From positions 1-64,000 of the forward strand of contig JBEKKL010000013.1 of assembly GCA_050010735.1 (NCBI GenBank): a stretch of 64,000 nt of DNA, written 5' to 3'. Below, in pieces: positions 1 through 8,104 of the stretch. Within the stretch, counting starts at the first letter, position 1; every line of letters begins with the position of its first letter. Both the position numbers and the translations under genes were made by a program. Source of the stretch: Telmatobacter sp050010735 (lineage in GTDB: Bacteria > Acidobacteriota > Terriglobia > Terriglobales > Acidobacteriaceae). The notes below the pieces were generated by a model that worked only from the letters and a program-made list of their open reading frames with translations, was not told the origin of the DNA and did not search any database.

Positions 1-732
1 GCGATTATCCTGCGGCACAACTCAAGCGGCGCGCCCTGGCTGTTGGAGGCCGAGACGCACCTGCCGGTACTCAATGCGGGCGACGGAATGCACGAGCATC
101 CCACGCAGGCGCTGCTCGATCTACGGACGATGCTGGCTCATTTCGACCCCATCACGAAAAGCTGCGATCCTCAGCGCAATAAAAGCTCTGTCATCCTGAG
201 CGACCGTAGCGCAGCGAAGGGAGTCGAAGGACCTGCGGTTCCGGTCGAGATCAACGCTGAAACCCTGGCCGGTGTCACCGTAACGATTACGGGCGACATC
301 GTGCACAGCCGCGTGGCGCGCTCGAATATGATGCTGCTGCCGCGGCTGGGCGCGCGCGTGATCCTCTGCGGACCGAAGGAACTGCTGCCGGAACTGGCTG
401 CGCAAGCTGGCCCTGGGATCGGGATTGAGCGGAACTTTGAAGCCGCGCTTCGCCAGTCGCAGGTAGTAATGATGCTGCGCATCCAGGCCGAGCGCCTTGC
501 CGGACTGCAACTGGACCTCGAAGAGTACAAGGCAGCCTACCAGCTAACCGGCCAGCGTCTGGCAGCACTGGCTCCGGAGGCTTTGGTGATGCATCCGGGG
601 CCGATTATTCGCGGGCTGGAGTTGACGGCGGGCGTGGCTGATGGACCGCAGTCGGCGATTCTGGAGCAGGTCAAGAACGGCGTTGCGATTCGCATGGCGG
701 TGGTAGAGCGGGCGTTGCTGGCAAATGGATGA
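1..732 (+). CDS. pyrB: Aspartate carbamoyltransferase catalytic subunit, 5' truncated by the window edge
   Basis: PyrB condenses carbamoyl phosphate with aspartate in the cytoplasm, the committed step of pyrimidine synthesis. The open frame runs from base 1 and gives 243 residues of the C-terminal two thirds. The family signature around NAGDGMHEHPTQALLDL is intact (about residues 23-40), followed by GDIVHSRVARSN and, near the end, VMHPGPIIRGLE. The carbamoyl-phosphate STRT motif lies upstream of the window. About 35 extra residues sit between the HPTQALLDL helix and the GVTVTITGDI strand, where the family normally has only a short linker. Bases 189-240 of this stretch are a copy of a dispersed repeat (see findings). 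The gene precedes pyrC, with a repeat spacer and a small membrane protein between them. Identity is very secure; how the insertion affects activity is unknown. Confidence 0.97.
   Translation, partial: AIILRHNSSGAPWLLEAETHLPVLNAGDGMHEHPTQALLDLRTMLAHFDPITKSCDPQRNKSSVILSDRSAAKGVEGPAVPVEINAETLAGVTVTITGDIVHSRVARSNMMLLPRLGARVILCGPKELLPELAAQAGPGIGIERNFEAALRQSQVVMMLRIQAERLAGLQLDLEEYKAAYQLTGQRLAALAPEALVMHPGPIIRGLELTAGVADGPQSAILEQVKNGVAIRMAVVERALLANG
189..240 (+). repeat. Dispersed repeat copy lying in frame inside pyrB
   Basis: The element begins TGTCATCCTGAG and ends GAAGGACCTGCGGTT. The same 12-base and 15-base ends flank a different centre in the intergenic copy at 42961-43004, read on the minus strand. 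Within pyrB it encodes residues KSSVILSDRS and onward (residues about 62-80) without a stop codon. Confidence 0.8.
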
Positions 733-763
733 TGATTCCCTTCTAACGGGCAGTGGTCGCCAC

Positions 764-976
764 ATCCCGGAGGGATGGACCGAGAATAGCCCAGGGCAAG
801 CAAAGCGCCGCCCTGGGAAGAATGCGTAGAGTTGGGGTGCGCCCCGGAGGGGCGATCGAAATGCAGGTATTGAATTGCACATTTCGCACCGCCCCTCCAG
901 GGCGGGGATCTCTTGGATCGGACTATTCCCAGGGTTTCACCCTGGGCTATTATCGTTTCCTCCCTCCGGGAGGAAT
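764..976. repeat. Composite palindromic repeat (BIME-like) in the pyrB-pyrC spacer
   Basis: This 355-base spacer (733-1087) holds at least six short palindromes. In order they are ATCCCGGAGGGAT, a CCCAGGGC/GCCCTGGG pair, CGCCCCGGAGGGGCG, CGCCCCTCCAGGGCG, a CCCAGGG/CCCTGGG pair and CCTCCCTCCGGGAGG. The left three recur in inverted order on the right (ATAGCCCAGGG on the left, CCCTGGGCTAT on the right). The whole is therefore two head-to-head half elements. No gene is seen before 1088. Confidence 0.75.
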
Positions 977-1087
977 GCGTTCCGCACATAGCCGTCTCCG
1001 TCGCGACTTGCAGTTGTGCAAAGCGGCGACGTGTTGTTACTTTAGGCAGGCGGAAGAAGCTCCGGCTGCTTTTGAGGGACGAGTACG

Positions 1088-1663
1088 ATGAAGTTGCCGC
1101 CTATTGCCAGACTCCGCATTCCGATCTTGCTTGCTCTCGCTCTCGGCGAGGTTCTTGGCCTACTCCATTTCTATGGGCAACACGGATTTGCCAAGTTTGT
1201 TGTCTTTTCTCTCCAGGGGGTTTATGTCGTTACGCTGCCGATGTGGTTTGGTTCTCTCCGGCGGCGGGGCGTTCCCGGTTTCGACATCTTAATCGCAGTA
1301 GTTGCTGGCGCTGCGGCAATCGGGGGATGCGGGATCGCGCGCAATGTTTGGGCACTTGGTGACAAGGCCGACGCTTCAGGATCCGTTGGGGTCTCTGTTT
1401 TCATTGCAGGCACAATAGTATTCAAGCTGCTCCGTCCCCGACACGCTTCCGCCGTCAGAGAAGCCCTTTTGTTCCTCGCTTACGCCACCCTGGTGATGTG
1501 GCTGTGGGTGCGAAACACATCCACGCCGTGGAAGGCCGTCAGCTTACTCCCTTTACTGTGGTTTGCGTGGCGAGTTGTCTTTCATATCCTCAACAGACAT
1601 AAATCCAGCGGCGATACGAATAGTTCATCCGAAGTAGTCACTCAACACGGAGGCCGCGCATGA
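1088..1663 (+). CDS. Small multi-pass membrane protein of unknown function between pyrB and pyrC
   Basis: The 191-residue product has about five or six hydrophobic segments (roughly residues 11-30, 35-55, 65-85, 100-115, 125-142 and 150-165) and a polar tail, so it is very probably an inner-membrane protein. No catalytic motif or known family is recognised. A purine-rich stretch (GAGGGACGAG) precedes the ATG. Its stop overlaps the pyrC start in an ATGA arrangement, so the two are probably co-translated. It sits just after the palindromic repeat cluster, which suggests a later insertion into a pyrB-pyrC operon. Function cannot be assigned. Confidence 0.7.
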   Translation: MKLPPIARLRIPILLALALGEVLGLLHFYGQHGFAKFVVFSLQGVYVVTLPMWFGSLRRRGVPGFDILIAVVAGAAAIGGCGIARNVWALGDKADASGSVGVSVFIAGTIVFKLLRPRHASAVREALLFLAYATLVMWLWVRNTSTPWKAVSLLPLLWFAWRVVFHILNRHKSSGDTNSSSEVVTQHGGRA

Positions 1664-2976
1664 CGGCATTGGTGATTCGTGGCGGCCATTTGATTGACCC
1701 GGCAGCGGGGGTCGATGGCCCCAAAGACATTCTGCTCAAAGATGGACGCGTGGCCGACATTGCTGCGCCGGGCAAGCTGAAGGCTACCAACGGCGCCGAG
1801 GTTATCGACGCGACCGGCCTCATCGTCGCCCCCGGCCTGATCGACATGCACGTTCATCTGCGCGAGCCCGGCCAGGGCCACAAGGAGACGATCGCCACCG
1901 GCACCGCTGCAGCAGCGGCGGGCGGATTTACGGCTGTGGCTGCCATGCCCAACACGACGCCGGTGAACGACTCGCCTGAGACCACGCGCTGGATGCAGGC
2001 TTCGGAGCGCAACGCATCGATCCGCGTCTTCCCCATTGCGGCCGCCACGCGCGCGTCAAAAGGTGAATCGATCAACGACTACGCCGCGCTCAAGTCCGCC
2101 GGAGCGGTTGCCGTCTCGGACGACGGCCTGCCCATCCTGAAAGACAGTGTCATGCGTGAGGCTCTAGCCGCGGCGGCACGCGTCGGGCTGACTGTCATCC
2201 AGCACGCCGAGGACACGCGGATTACGCAGATTCCCGAGAAGGTCGCCAGCATGAACGCCGGGGCCACCTCGTTCAAACTGGGCTTGCGCGGCTGGCCCAA
2301 TGAGGCCGAGTCATCAATCGTCGAACGCGATATTCGCCTTGTCGGAGAGCTGCGCGAGGCGCGGCCCCACCTGCACGTGGCCCATATCTCGACGGCGGCT
2401 GCGGTGACAGCCGTGCGCCAGGCGCGCCGCAACGGGCTGCGGGTCACCTGCGAGGTAGCTCCGCACCACTTCCTGCTCACCGACGAGCATGTCGGCCTCT
2501 ATGACACACACGCCAAGATGTGTCCGCCGCTGCGCTCGGCCGCCGACCGCGATGCTCTGATCGAGGCGATTCTTGACGGGGTCATCGACGCCATTGCCAC
2601 CGACCACGCACCCCATGCGGTTCACGAGAAAGAGGTCGAGTTCGAGCGCGCGCCGAACGGCATCATCGGTCTCGAAACAGCTCTCGGTCTGAGCCTGTGC
2701 TGGCTTCACCGGGAGTGGAAGCTGCCCCTGGGCCGCGTTTTGAGCTTGTTAAGCGCACAACCGGCGGCGCTGCTGGGATTGAAGGGCCGCGGCACGCTCA
2801 CAGAAGGCAGCTTTGCCGATGTGATCGTCTTCGATCCCAAAGCCGAATGGACCTACAATGCTCGCAAAGGCAGATCGAAGTCGAGGAACACGCCCTTCGA
2901 TGGCTGGACGATGCAGGGCAAAGTCCGCTGGACGATCAGCGAGGGGCGCGTGGCCTACGCGGCCGAGAGCGCCTGA
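1660..2976 (+). CDS. pyrC: Dihydroorotase
   Basis: The enzyme cyclises carbamoyl-aspartate to dihydroorotate, the step after PyrB. The 438-residue length fits the long bacterial dihydroorotase type in the amidohydrolase fold. The metal-binding HVH lies at residues 64-66 in LIDMHVHLREPG. Later metal-site histidines are visible in VIQHAED and LHVAHIST, and the catalytic Asp in ATDHAPH. The C-terminal GSFADVIVFDP strand completes the composite beta domain. The ATG overlaps the stop of the upstream membrane-protein gene by four bases. Whether it is fully active or a PyrB-associated partner cannot be read from the sequence, but all the ligands seen are intact. Confidence 0.97.
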   Translation: MTALVIRGGHLIDPAAGVDGPKDILLKDGRVADIAAPGKLKATNGAEVIDATGLIVAPGLIDMHVHLREPGQGHKETIATGTAAAAAGGFTAVAAMPNTTPVNDSPETTRWMQASERNASIRVFPIAAATRASKGESINDYAALKSAGAVAVSDDGLPILKDSVMREALAAAARVGLTVIQHAEDTRITQIPEKVASMNAGATSFKLGLRGWPNEAESSIVERDIRLVGELREARPHLHVAHISTAAAVTAVRQARRNGLRVTCEVAPHHFLLTDEHVGLYDTHAKMCPPLRSAADRDALIEAILDGVIDAIATDHAPHAVHEKEVEFERAPNGIIGLETALGLSLCWLHREWKLPLGRVLSLLSAQPAALLGLKGRGTLTEGSFADVIVFDPKAEWTYNARKGRSKSRNTPFDGWTMQGKVRWTISEGRVAYAAESA

Positions 2977-3026
2977 CGAACTGATTCAATTGAGGAGGTA
3001 GGGAACGAAATGATCCGCAAGGTTTC

Positions 3027-3791
3027 TCAGCCTTTGCGGCGGTAGAGGACCTGGAACTCGTAGCCTTGGCTGGCAGGGAAGAGACTGGCTATGTGGCGCA
3101 GGCGTTCGGCTAGGGATGGGGCGGCCAGAAGCGGATAGTCGCGCTCGCGCAGGTCGTGGTAGTCGAAGTCGACGGCCAGCGAGAGCATGTAGATGGCCAG
3201 CGCGTCGGAGAAGGCCGAATCGTAGTAGGCATTGCGGGCTCGCTCGTCGATGGTCTTCTGGGCTGATCGGCCATCGAGAGACTTGCTGTCTTGCGCACGT
3301 CGGCGGGTCTCCCATGCGTCCTGACTAGTCTCGCCGCGCACCTGGGACTCGGCCTGCTGCCAGATCAGCGACGAGAAGCTATCGGGAACTCCGGCAGCCT
3401 CGACAAAGTTGTGGGCCACATTGATGAAGAATTCGAAGGCCAGGCCAAAGCGGTCTTCGACGAGGCGGGTGGAAAGAAAGACCGCCTCGGTCGAGCCGAA
3501 AACGGCGTTGCGATGGCAGATGGCGCGGTCGCCGAGATCGACGGTGTAGCCGGGAGCGACCATGGTATCGTCGGTGTCGGCGATGGCCAGCGGGACAAAG
3601 TAATAGGCCCGGTTGTCGAGGGCGGCAGAGAGCGTGGCAGGAACAGCGCCAACCAACCGTTCAACATCGGACTCGGAGATGCGCGTCTCGCCCCACATCG
3701 CGTAGCTAATTCCGTTGGGGGCCTTGGTCACGGAGACCTGGGTGGCGACCTTTTCTGCCTGCCAGAGTTCGAGTTGTGCGCCGCTCGCCAT
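3027..3791 (-). CDS. Conserved-looking hypothetical protein, 254 residues
   Basis: No family is recognised. The frame is open further upstream, but the part before 3791 overlaps the divergent small gene and reads like non-coding sequence. I therefore place the start at the ATG giving MASGAQLELWQAEK. The protein is soluble in appearance, with no signal peptide or membrane segment, and mixes acidic and aromatic patches (DNRAYYFVPLAIADTDDT, SLAVDFDYHDLRERDYP). It converges with pyrC, with a 50-base gap. Being a real gene is likely from codon pattern and length; function is unknown. Confidence 0.65.
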   Translation of the reverse strand: MASGAQLELWQAEKVATQVSVTKAPNGISYAMWGETRISESDVERLVGAVPATLSAALDNRAYYFVPLAIADTDDTMVAPGYTVDLGDRAICHRNAVFGSTEAVFLSTRLVEDRFGLAFEFFINVAHNFVEAAGVPDSFSSLIWQQAESQVRGETSQDAWETRRRAQDSKSLDGRSAQKTIDERARNAYYDSAFSDALAIYMLSLAVDFDYHDLRERDYPLLAAPSLAERLRHIASLFPASQGYEFQVLYRRKG

Positions 3792-3825
3792 GAATCTGTA
3801 TTCTAACGCTATAAGGGGTCCGAGG

Positions 3826-4122
3826 ATGAAGCAGTCCGCGCAAAGCGAGCGGCAGAATGGCGGAACCGTGCTCGGCTTCCCGCTTAAGGGCTTCGGCTTC
3901 TTTACCAGCCTGCTGCTGGCCGTTGCCTCGGCGTTTTTCACCTTCTTTGCCTCGACAACGGTCGCCATCTTCGCGCTGCTGGCGTGGAATCTGAGTGGCC
4001 ATCACGCGGTGAATTACGCCGATAGCTATCGGTATGTGGGCTTTCCAGCCTTCATTGTGGTGCTGGTCGTGGCTTTGCCGGTCTTTGCGGTCTTGTGGGT
4101 AAGGGGCAAAGTGGGAAAGTAG
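3826..4122 (+). CDS. Small two-helix membrane protein
   Basis: The 98-residue product has two clear membrane segments, FGFFTSLLLAVASAFFTFFA (residues about 20-50 with what follows) and FPAFIVVLVVALPVFAVLW near the C-terminus, separated by a short polar loop. The chosen ATG follows a purine-rich AAGGGG and GAGG stretch. An in-frame ATG at 3790 is possible but would overlap the divergent gene. It converges with the desaturase gene, only nine bases away. No domain is recognised, so no function is offered. Confidence 0.65.
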   Translation: MKQSAQSERQNGGTVLGFPLKGFGFFTSLLLAVASAFFTFFASTTVAIFALLAWNLSGHHAVNYADSYRYVGFPAFIVVLVVALPVFAVLWVRGKVGK

Positions 4123-4131
4123 CTTCGGCCG

Positions 4132-5145
4132 CTAGTTTTCTGCCGCCTGCCTGGCATTTGCGCGCTCCAGACGTGCCACGCTGATCTTGCGCGCGAGGCC
4201 GATTTTTGACAGCAGCCAGATGCCATAGTAGTTGGGGTCGAATTCGTACCAGGCGAGACCGTGGCGCGCCGAAACCGGGTTGGCGTGGTGGTTGTTGTGC
4301 CAGCCTTCGCCACCGCTGACCAGAGCCACGAGGAAGTTGTTGCGTGAGTCATCGCGGGTTTTAAAGCGGCGGCTGCCCCACAGGTGCGTGGCTGAGTTGA
4401 CCAGCCAGGTGGAGTGCAGGCCGAGGGTCACGCGCAAAAACGCGCCCCACAGCAGCATTCCGACGGCGTTGGCCCAGCCGCCCCAGATCCAGCCCAGGCC
4501 AAAGAGCAGTCCGCCGCTGGCCACCAGCGGAATCCAGTGATATTTGCTGAGCCAAACGTGAAAGCGGTCGCGGCCCAGGTCGGGAACATAGCGGTTCAGT
4601 ATCTCCGTCTGAGCGTGCAGTGCTTTGCCCCAAATGAGCCAGCCGGTGTGCGCCCACCAGCCGCCCTCGCGGGGGCTGTGCGGGTCGCCGGGTTGATCGC
4701 TGAGCTGGTGATGAACGCGATGGGTGGCGACCCAGAAGATCGGACCGCCCTCCAGTGAGAGCGTGGCGCAGATGGCCATGATGTACTCCACCCACTTGGG
4801 CGTCTGGTAGCCGCGGTGGGTCAGCAGGCGGTGATAACACATGCCAATGCCCACATTGATGGCCAGCACATAAAGCGCGATCATGACTGTCAGCCGCTGC
4901 CAGGTGAAGAAGAAGAGCGCCGCGAGGGCTCCGAGATGGAAGATGACGAGCACGGTCATTGTGAGCCAGTTGATGCCTTCGCCCACGGTTGCGGCGCGGC
5001 CCATGCGAACCTGAAGGCGCGCGGGCATGGCGTGCGGCGCGGTGGAGGCTGACAACACTGAGGCTCCGGAGATCGGGCCGGTCGATTCTGCGGGGGTGAG
5101 CTCAGGGATTACTACTTGAGGTGCTGCGGTTACAACTGAGGCCAT
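4132..5145 (-). CDS. Acyl-CoA / acyl-lipid delta-9 desaturase
   Basis: A membrane di-iron fatty acid desaturase that introduces a cis double bond into saturated acyl chains. All three histidine boxes are present in order: HRLLTH (in CYHRLLTHRGY), HRVHH and HNNHH (in GEGWHNNHHAN). Paired membrane segments precede box 1 and lie between boxes 2 and 3, matching the stearoyl-CoA desaturase class. The 337 residues include a Pro/Ala-rich N-terminal tail of about 40 residues. The gene stands alone on the minus strand, with a palindromic repeat in its upstream region (5166-5185). Family assignment is firm; regiospecificity and acyl carrier (CoA versus lipid) are inferred. Confidence 0.9.
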   Translation of the reverse strand: MASVVTAAPQVVIPELTPAESTGPISGASVLSASTAPHAMPARLQVRMGRAATVGEGINWLTMTVLVIFHLGALAALFFFTWQRLTVMIALYVLAINVGIGMCYHRLLTHRGYQTPKWVEYIMAICATLSLEGGPIFWVATHRVHHQLSDQPGDPHSPREGGWWAHTGWLIWGKALHAQTEILNRYVPDLGRDRFHVWLSKYHWIPLVASGGLLFGLGWIWGGWANAVGMLLWGAFLRVTLGLHSTWLVNSATHLWGSRRFKTRDDSRNNFLVALVSGGEGWHNNHHANPVSARHGLAWYEFDPNYYGIWLLSKIGLARKISVARLERANARQAAEN

Positions 5146-5165
5146 ATTCGGGGAAGATCCTTGGC

Positions 5166-5185
5166 GGGTGGCGACAAGCCCACCC
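5166..5185. repeat. Small palindromic intergenic repeat
   Basis: GGGTGG at 5166-5171 pairs with CCACCC at 5180-5185 around an eight-base loop, just upstream of the desaturase gene. The arrangement resembles other acidobacterial intergenic palindromes, but this is recalled rather than checked. Confidence 0.45.
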
Positions 5186-5368
5186 TACTCCCGCCATTGT
5201 ATAGGAGCAAACACCTCCAAAATGGTTTCTTTCCGCACAGATATTGACGAAATGCGAAGGATTCTGCGCCAAAAGTGAGCAGTTCAGATCACATTTGGCG
5301 GAATCTTTTGAGAGACGTGCAGCGGTCAGAGGCGACGATCCCAATCGCCGCCTCGGGTTTTCTCGCAG

Positions 5369-6835
5369 TTATTGGTTCCTGCTCTCTGCACCGAAGGCGC
5401 CGGCGCCGGTGACGAAGAGCCGCTCAGCCTGGCCTCGAAGGACGCGGTAGAGGGCGAACTGTCGCTGGGTTGCGCCGCGCAGTTCAAAGAGCAGCTCGCC
5501 ACGATTGTCGGCCAGAGCATCGACGGCATCCACGAGCCTCATGCACGGGGCGTCGTCGAGATGCGCTCCATCGGTCACGCTCTTGAGAAGCACCAAGACG
5601 TTGCCGTAGAGATCGGGCTGGGCAATGATGGTGACGAACTTTTCCTTGGGAAGTGGACCGTCGGTGTGGGCGCTGAGCACAAGAGTTGCGCCAGAGCCGT
5701 AGGCCAGTTCGAGTACTCGGAAGTGCTCGTCGACCAGAGACGCGGGCTCGGGCGGAGGCGCAGGTTTTGCCGTCTTGTGCGTTGAATGCTGAGCTGCGGT
5801 GCGCTTCGGGGCCGGCGGAGGATTGAGTCCCAGTGCCTGACGAGCCATCTCTTCGAGCGTCGCCTTCATCTTGCCTTCGTCATCCGGATTCGCCCAGCTG
5901 AAGGTCCACTGGTGCTCTGGACGGCTTCTGGCATCGGAGACGGCGATGGTCTGCTCCATGTCTGGCGGAAGGCCCATGAGCGAGGGAAGCACGTCGAGAC
6001 CGCTGCCGGTGGATTGACCGCGCTTGAGACGAGGACGGTCGGGGTCGGTCACGTCGGGCAGCGAATCTACATGGCCCAGATCTTCCGGCGGTTTTTTGTT
6101 GCTCTTCGTGAGGACGGGGCGATCAGGATCGTCGGAGGGCTCGCTCGAACCGGACGATTCATTGCCCGTACCATCGCTCGAGGTTTTCTTGTGCAGAGTT
6201 GGCCGGTCGGGATCGGGGGATGGAGCCGGTTCAGTGGAGCGCGAGCCTCCGGTGCTGGAGGGCGTTTCGCTGCCGTCGCTGGAGTGCTTGCGATGCAAGG
6301 TGGGGCGGTCGCTGTCTTCGTCGGCATGGTTGCGCGCCACTTCATCCATCGACGGTTTGGGCTTGGGGGCTGGTAGGGGTTTCCACGCGCCATAGCCGAC
6401 CCACGAGCCCTGCTCCTGGCCGGAGTTTTTGAGATCGAAGAGACCGATCGGCTTGCCGTCCTGCTGAAGTTCGTATTCGACCTCGCCGGTCAAGGCCAGC
6501 GGTTCGGGGCGGGCCATATAGATGCCGCCGTCCTGAAGCTGATTGGCGAGGATGCGCGTCTGGTCAAGTACCGCGACGGGCACGAGGCGGCTGGTCTTTG
6601 GTTTACCGACCTCGCCTGTCCATTCGAGAACGGCGATGGAGCGCAGCTCAGGAGAGTCTTTGGTGTTCTTCGTGACTTGGCCAGGGTATTGGGACCACAG
6701 TGGAAGCGCGAAGAGAATGGCAAGAATGAAGAGAATGTTGATTCGTGGTATCCCACCCTTGCCGCAAAAACAGAAACGCGGCAAGGATGGGGCACCCAAC
6801 GTCGCCGACAAAATAACCCTCCGCCGCAATGACAT
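5369..6835 (-). CDS. Secreted protein with four DPDRPxL repeats, unknown function
   Basis: About 488 residues from the ATG chosen here. A hydrophobic segment, ILFILAILFALPLWS, looks like a signal peptide core, but it is preceded by about 30 residues that are partly encoded by a hairpin repeat (6752-6791). The true start is therefore uncertain: the frame is open back to 6949, which overlaps the divergent peroxiredoxin gene. After a globular N-terminal part comes a low-complexity Ser/Pro/Lys-rich region with four copies of a D(P/S)DRPxLxx motif (DSDRPTLHRK, DPDRPTLHKK, DPDRPVLTKS, DPDRPRLKRG). A globular C-terminal domain follows. No enzyme motif is visible. It probably acts in the envelope or outside the cell. 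Confidence 0.75.
   Translation of the reverse strand: MSLRRRVILSATLGAPSLPRFCFCGKGGIPRINILFILAILFALPLWSQYPGQVTKNTKDSPELRSIAVLEWTGEVGKPKTSRLVPVAVLDQTRILANQLQDGGIYMARPEPLALTGEVEYELQQDGKPIGLFDLKNSGQEQGSWVGYGAWKPLPAPKPKPSMDEVARNHADEDSDRPTLHRKHSSDGSETPSSTGGSRSTEPAPSPDPDRPTLHKKTSSDGTGNESSGSSEPSDDPDRPVLTKSNKKPPEDLGHVDSLPDVTDPDRPRLKRGQSTGSGLDVLPSLMGLPPDMEQTIAVSDARSRPEHQWTFSWANPDDEGKMKATLEEMARQALGLNPPPAPKRTAAQHSTHKTAKPAPPPEPASLVDEHFRVLELAYGSGATLVLSAHTDGPLPKEKFVTIIAQPDLYGNVLVLLKSVTDGAHLDDAPCMRLVDAVDALADNRGELLFELRGATQRQFALYRVLRGQAERLFVTGAGAFGAESRNQ
6752..6791. repeat. Hairpin repeat overlapping the secreted protein's 5' end
   Basis: The 14-base arms CCCACCCTTGCCGC (6752-6765) and GCGGCAAGGATGGG (6778-6791) pair with one mismatch around a 12-base A-rich loop. 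On the minus strand it falls inside the open frame just before the signal-peptide-like segment. Confidence 0.7.
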
Positions 6836-6910
6836 TCGCCGCCCGTCTCGGAAATAATCGAAGCTGATGGCCACCAACGGCCCTCCAATCAAAGTGCGAG
6901 GTGCTTCCCC

Positions 6911-7384
6911 ATGGAACTGAATCAAAAAGTCGCCGACTTTACCCTGCAAACCGACGAAGACAAGACCGTCAGCCTCTCAAACTACGCCGGCAAACCAGTC
7001 ATACTCTTCTTTTATCCCAGAGCGGACACTCCCGGCTGCACGATTGAGGCCTGCGGTTTCCGCGATACCTTCAAAAAGCTCCAGGCAGCCGGCGCCGTGG
7101 TGTTGGGCATCAGCCGAGATACGCCGAAGGATCAGGCCAAATTCCGCGCCAAGTACGAACTGCCTTACACACTGCTTGCTGATGTAGACGAGAAAGTTTG
7201 CAATCAGTTTGGCGTGTTGAAAGAAAAGAACATGTACGGCAAAAAGGTCTGGGGGATCGAGAGGACGACCTTCGTCATCGGCCCGGACCAGACCCTGCTG
7301 CATATCTTTCCAAAGGTTACGCCTGAGGGCCACGCCGAAGAGGTGCTCGCACTGCTGAAGGAATGGAATAAGGCGCACAAGTAG
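6911..7384 (+). CDS. bcp: Thiol peroxidase, Bcp-type peroxiredoxin
   Basis: A cytoplasmic peroxiredoxin that reduces hydrogen peroxide and organic hydroperoxides using thiols. The 157-residue length is normal. The active-site segment FYPRADTPGCTIEACGFRD carries the peroxidatic Cys43 and the second Cys48 at the five-residue spacing typical of Bcp/PrxQ. The thioredoxin-like fold motifs VILFFYP and TTFVIGPD are visible. Its TAG stop shares one base with the GTG start of the DNA glycosylase gene, so a protective operon (peroxide removal plus base repair) is plausible. Confidence 0.95.
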   Translation: MELNQKVADFTLQTDEDKTVSLSNYAGKPVILFFYPRADTPGCTIEACGFRDTFKKLQAAGAVVLGISRDTPKDQAKFRAKYELPYTLLADVDEKVCNQFGVLKEKNMYGKKVWGIERTTFVIGPDQTLLHIFPKVTPEGHAEEVLALLKEWNKAHK

Positions 7385-8055
7385 TGTCAAAGGCCAGATC
7401 GAAACAACAGAGCCTTGGTCAGCTGATGCCCCGCAGCTTCTTTGAGAGAGCGCCGGAGCATGTTGCTCCGCGTTTGGTGGGTAAGGTGCTTGCCCATTTC
7501 TCCGGATCAGGAGTTTTGGCGGGCCGGATTGTGGAAGCCGAGGCATACCTCGGCCCACACAACGACCCGCCCGATCCGGCTGCACACTCTTGCCGCGGTC
7601 CCACGCCGCGCACTCGCGTGCTCTTCGGCTCGGCAGGTCATGCGTATGTTTATGCCATCTATGGCCGGTATTTCTGTATGAATATCTCTTGCGAGATCGA
7701 AGGGCAGGCGGGCTGCGTATTGCTGCGGGCTCTGGAGCCTGTGGCTGGAGTCGATGCAATGGCTGTGAATCGCGGGTTGGAGCCCGGAGCGAAGCCGCGG
7801 GCGCTCACTTCGGGCCCGAGCCGGCTTTGCCTGGCTTTGGGGCTTACCAGGGCGGCCCATAACGGTCTGGACCTGCTCGATGGGGCGTCGCCCCTACAGA
7901 TACTCGATGACGGATTCAGAGTCGCCGAGGTGCTGGCCACGCCACGAATTGGAGTCCACGTTGCGGTGGACTGGCCGCTGCGCTTTGCCTTGCCTGGGAA
8001 TCATTGCGTCTCAGGGCCGAGGAATTTAACCGGGAAACGCATCTATCTTCGATAG
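7384..8055 (+). CDS. 3-methyladenine DNA glycosylase (AAG/MPG family)
   Basis: Removes alkylated purines from DNA, starting base excision repair. The 223-residue product has the family's early segment PRSFFERAPEHVAPRLVGK. It also has the catalytic-region motif GRIVEAEAYLGPHNDPPDPAAHS, the intercalating-tyrosine region HAYVYAIYGRYFCMNIS, and RALEPV further on. The GTG start at 7384 overlaps the stop of bcp by one base; an internal ATG at 7426 (MPRSFF) is an alternative. Co-transcription with the peroxiredoxin suggests a role in general chemical damage repair. Confidence 0.93.
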   Translation: MSKARSKQQSLGQLMPRSFFERAPEHVAPRLVGKVLAHFSGSGVLAGRIVEAEAYLGPHNDPPDPAAHSCRGPTPRTRVLFGSAGHAYVYAIYGRYFCMNISCEIEGQAGCVLLRALEPVAGVDAMAVNRGLEPGAKPRALTSGPSRLCLALGLTRAAHNGLDLLDGASPLQILDDGFRVAEVLATPRIGVHVAVDWPLRFALPGNHCVSGPRNLTGKRIYLR

Positions 8056-8104
8056 AATGCCTTCAATTGATGCAAGTGACTCCAGATTGTGAGGATACCT
8101 CCGC

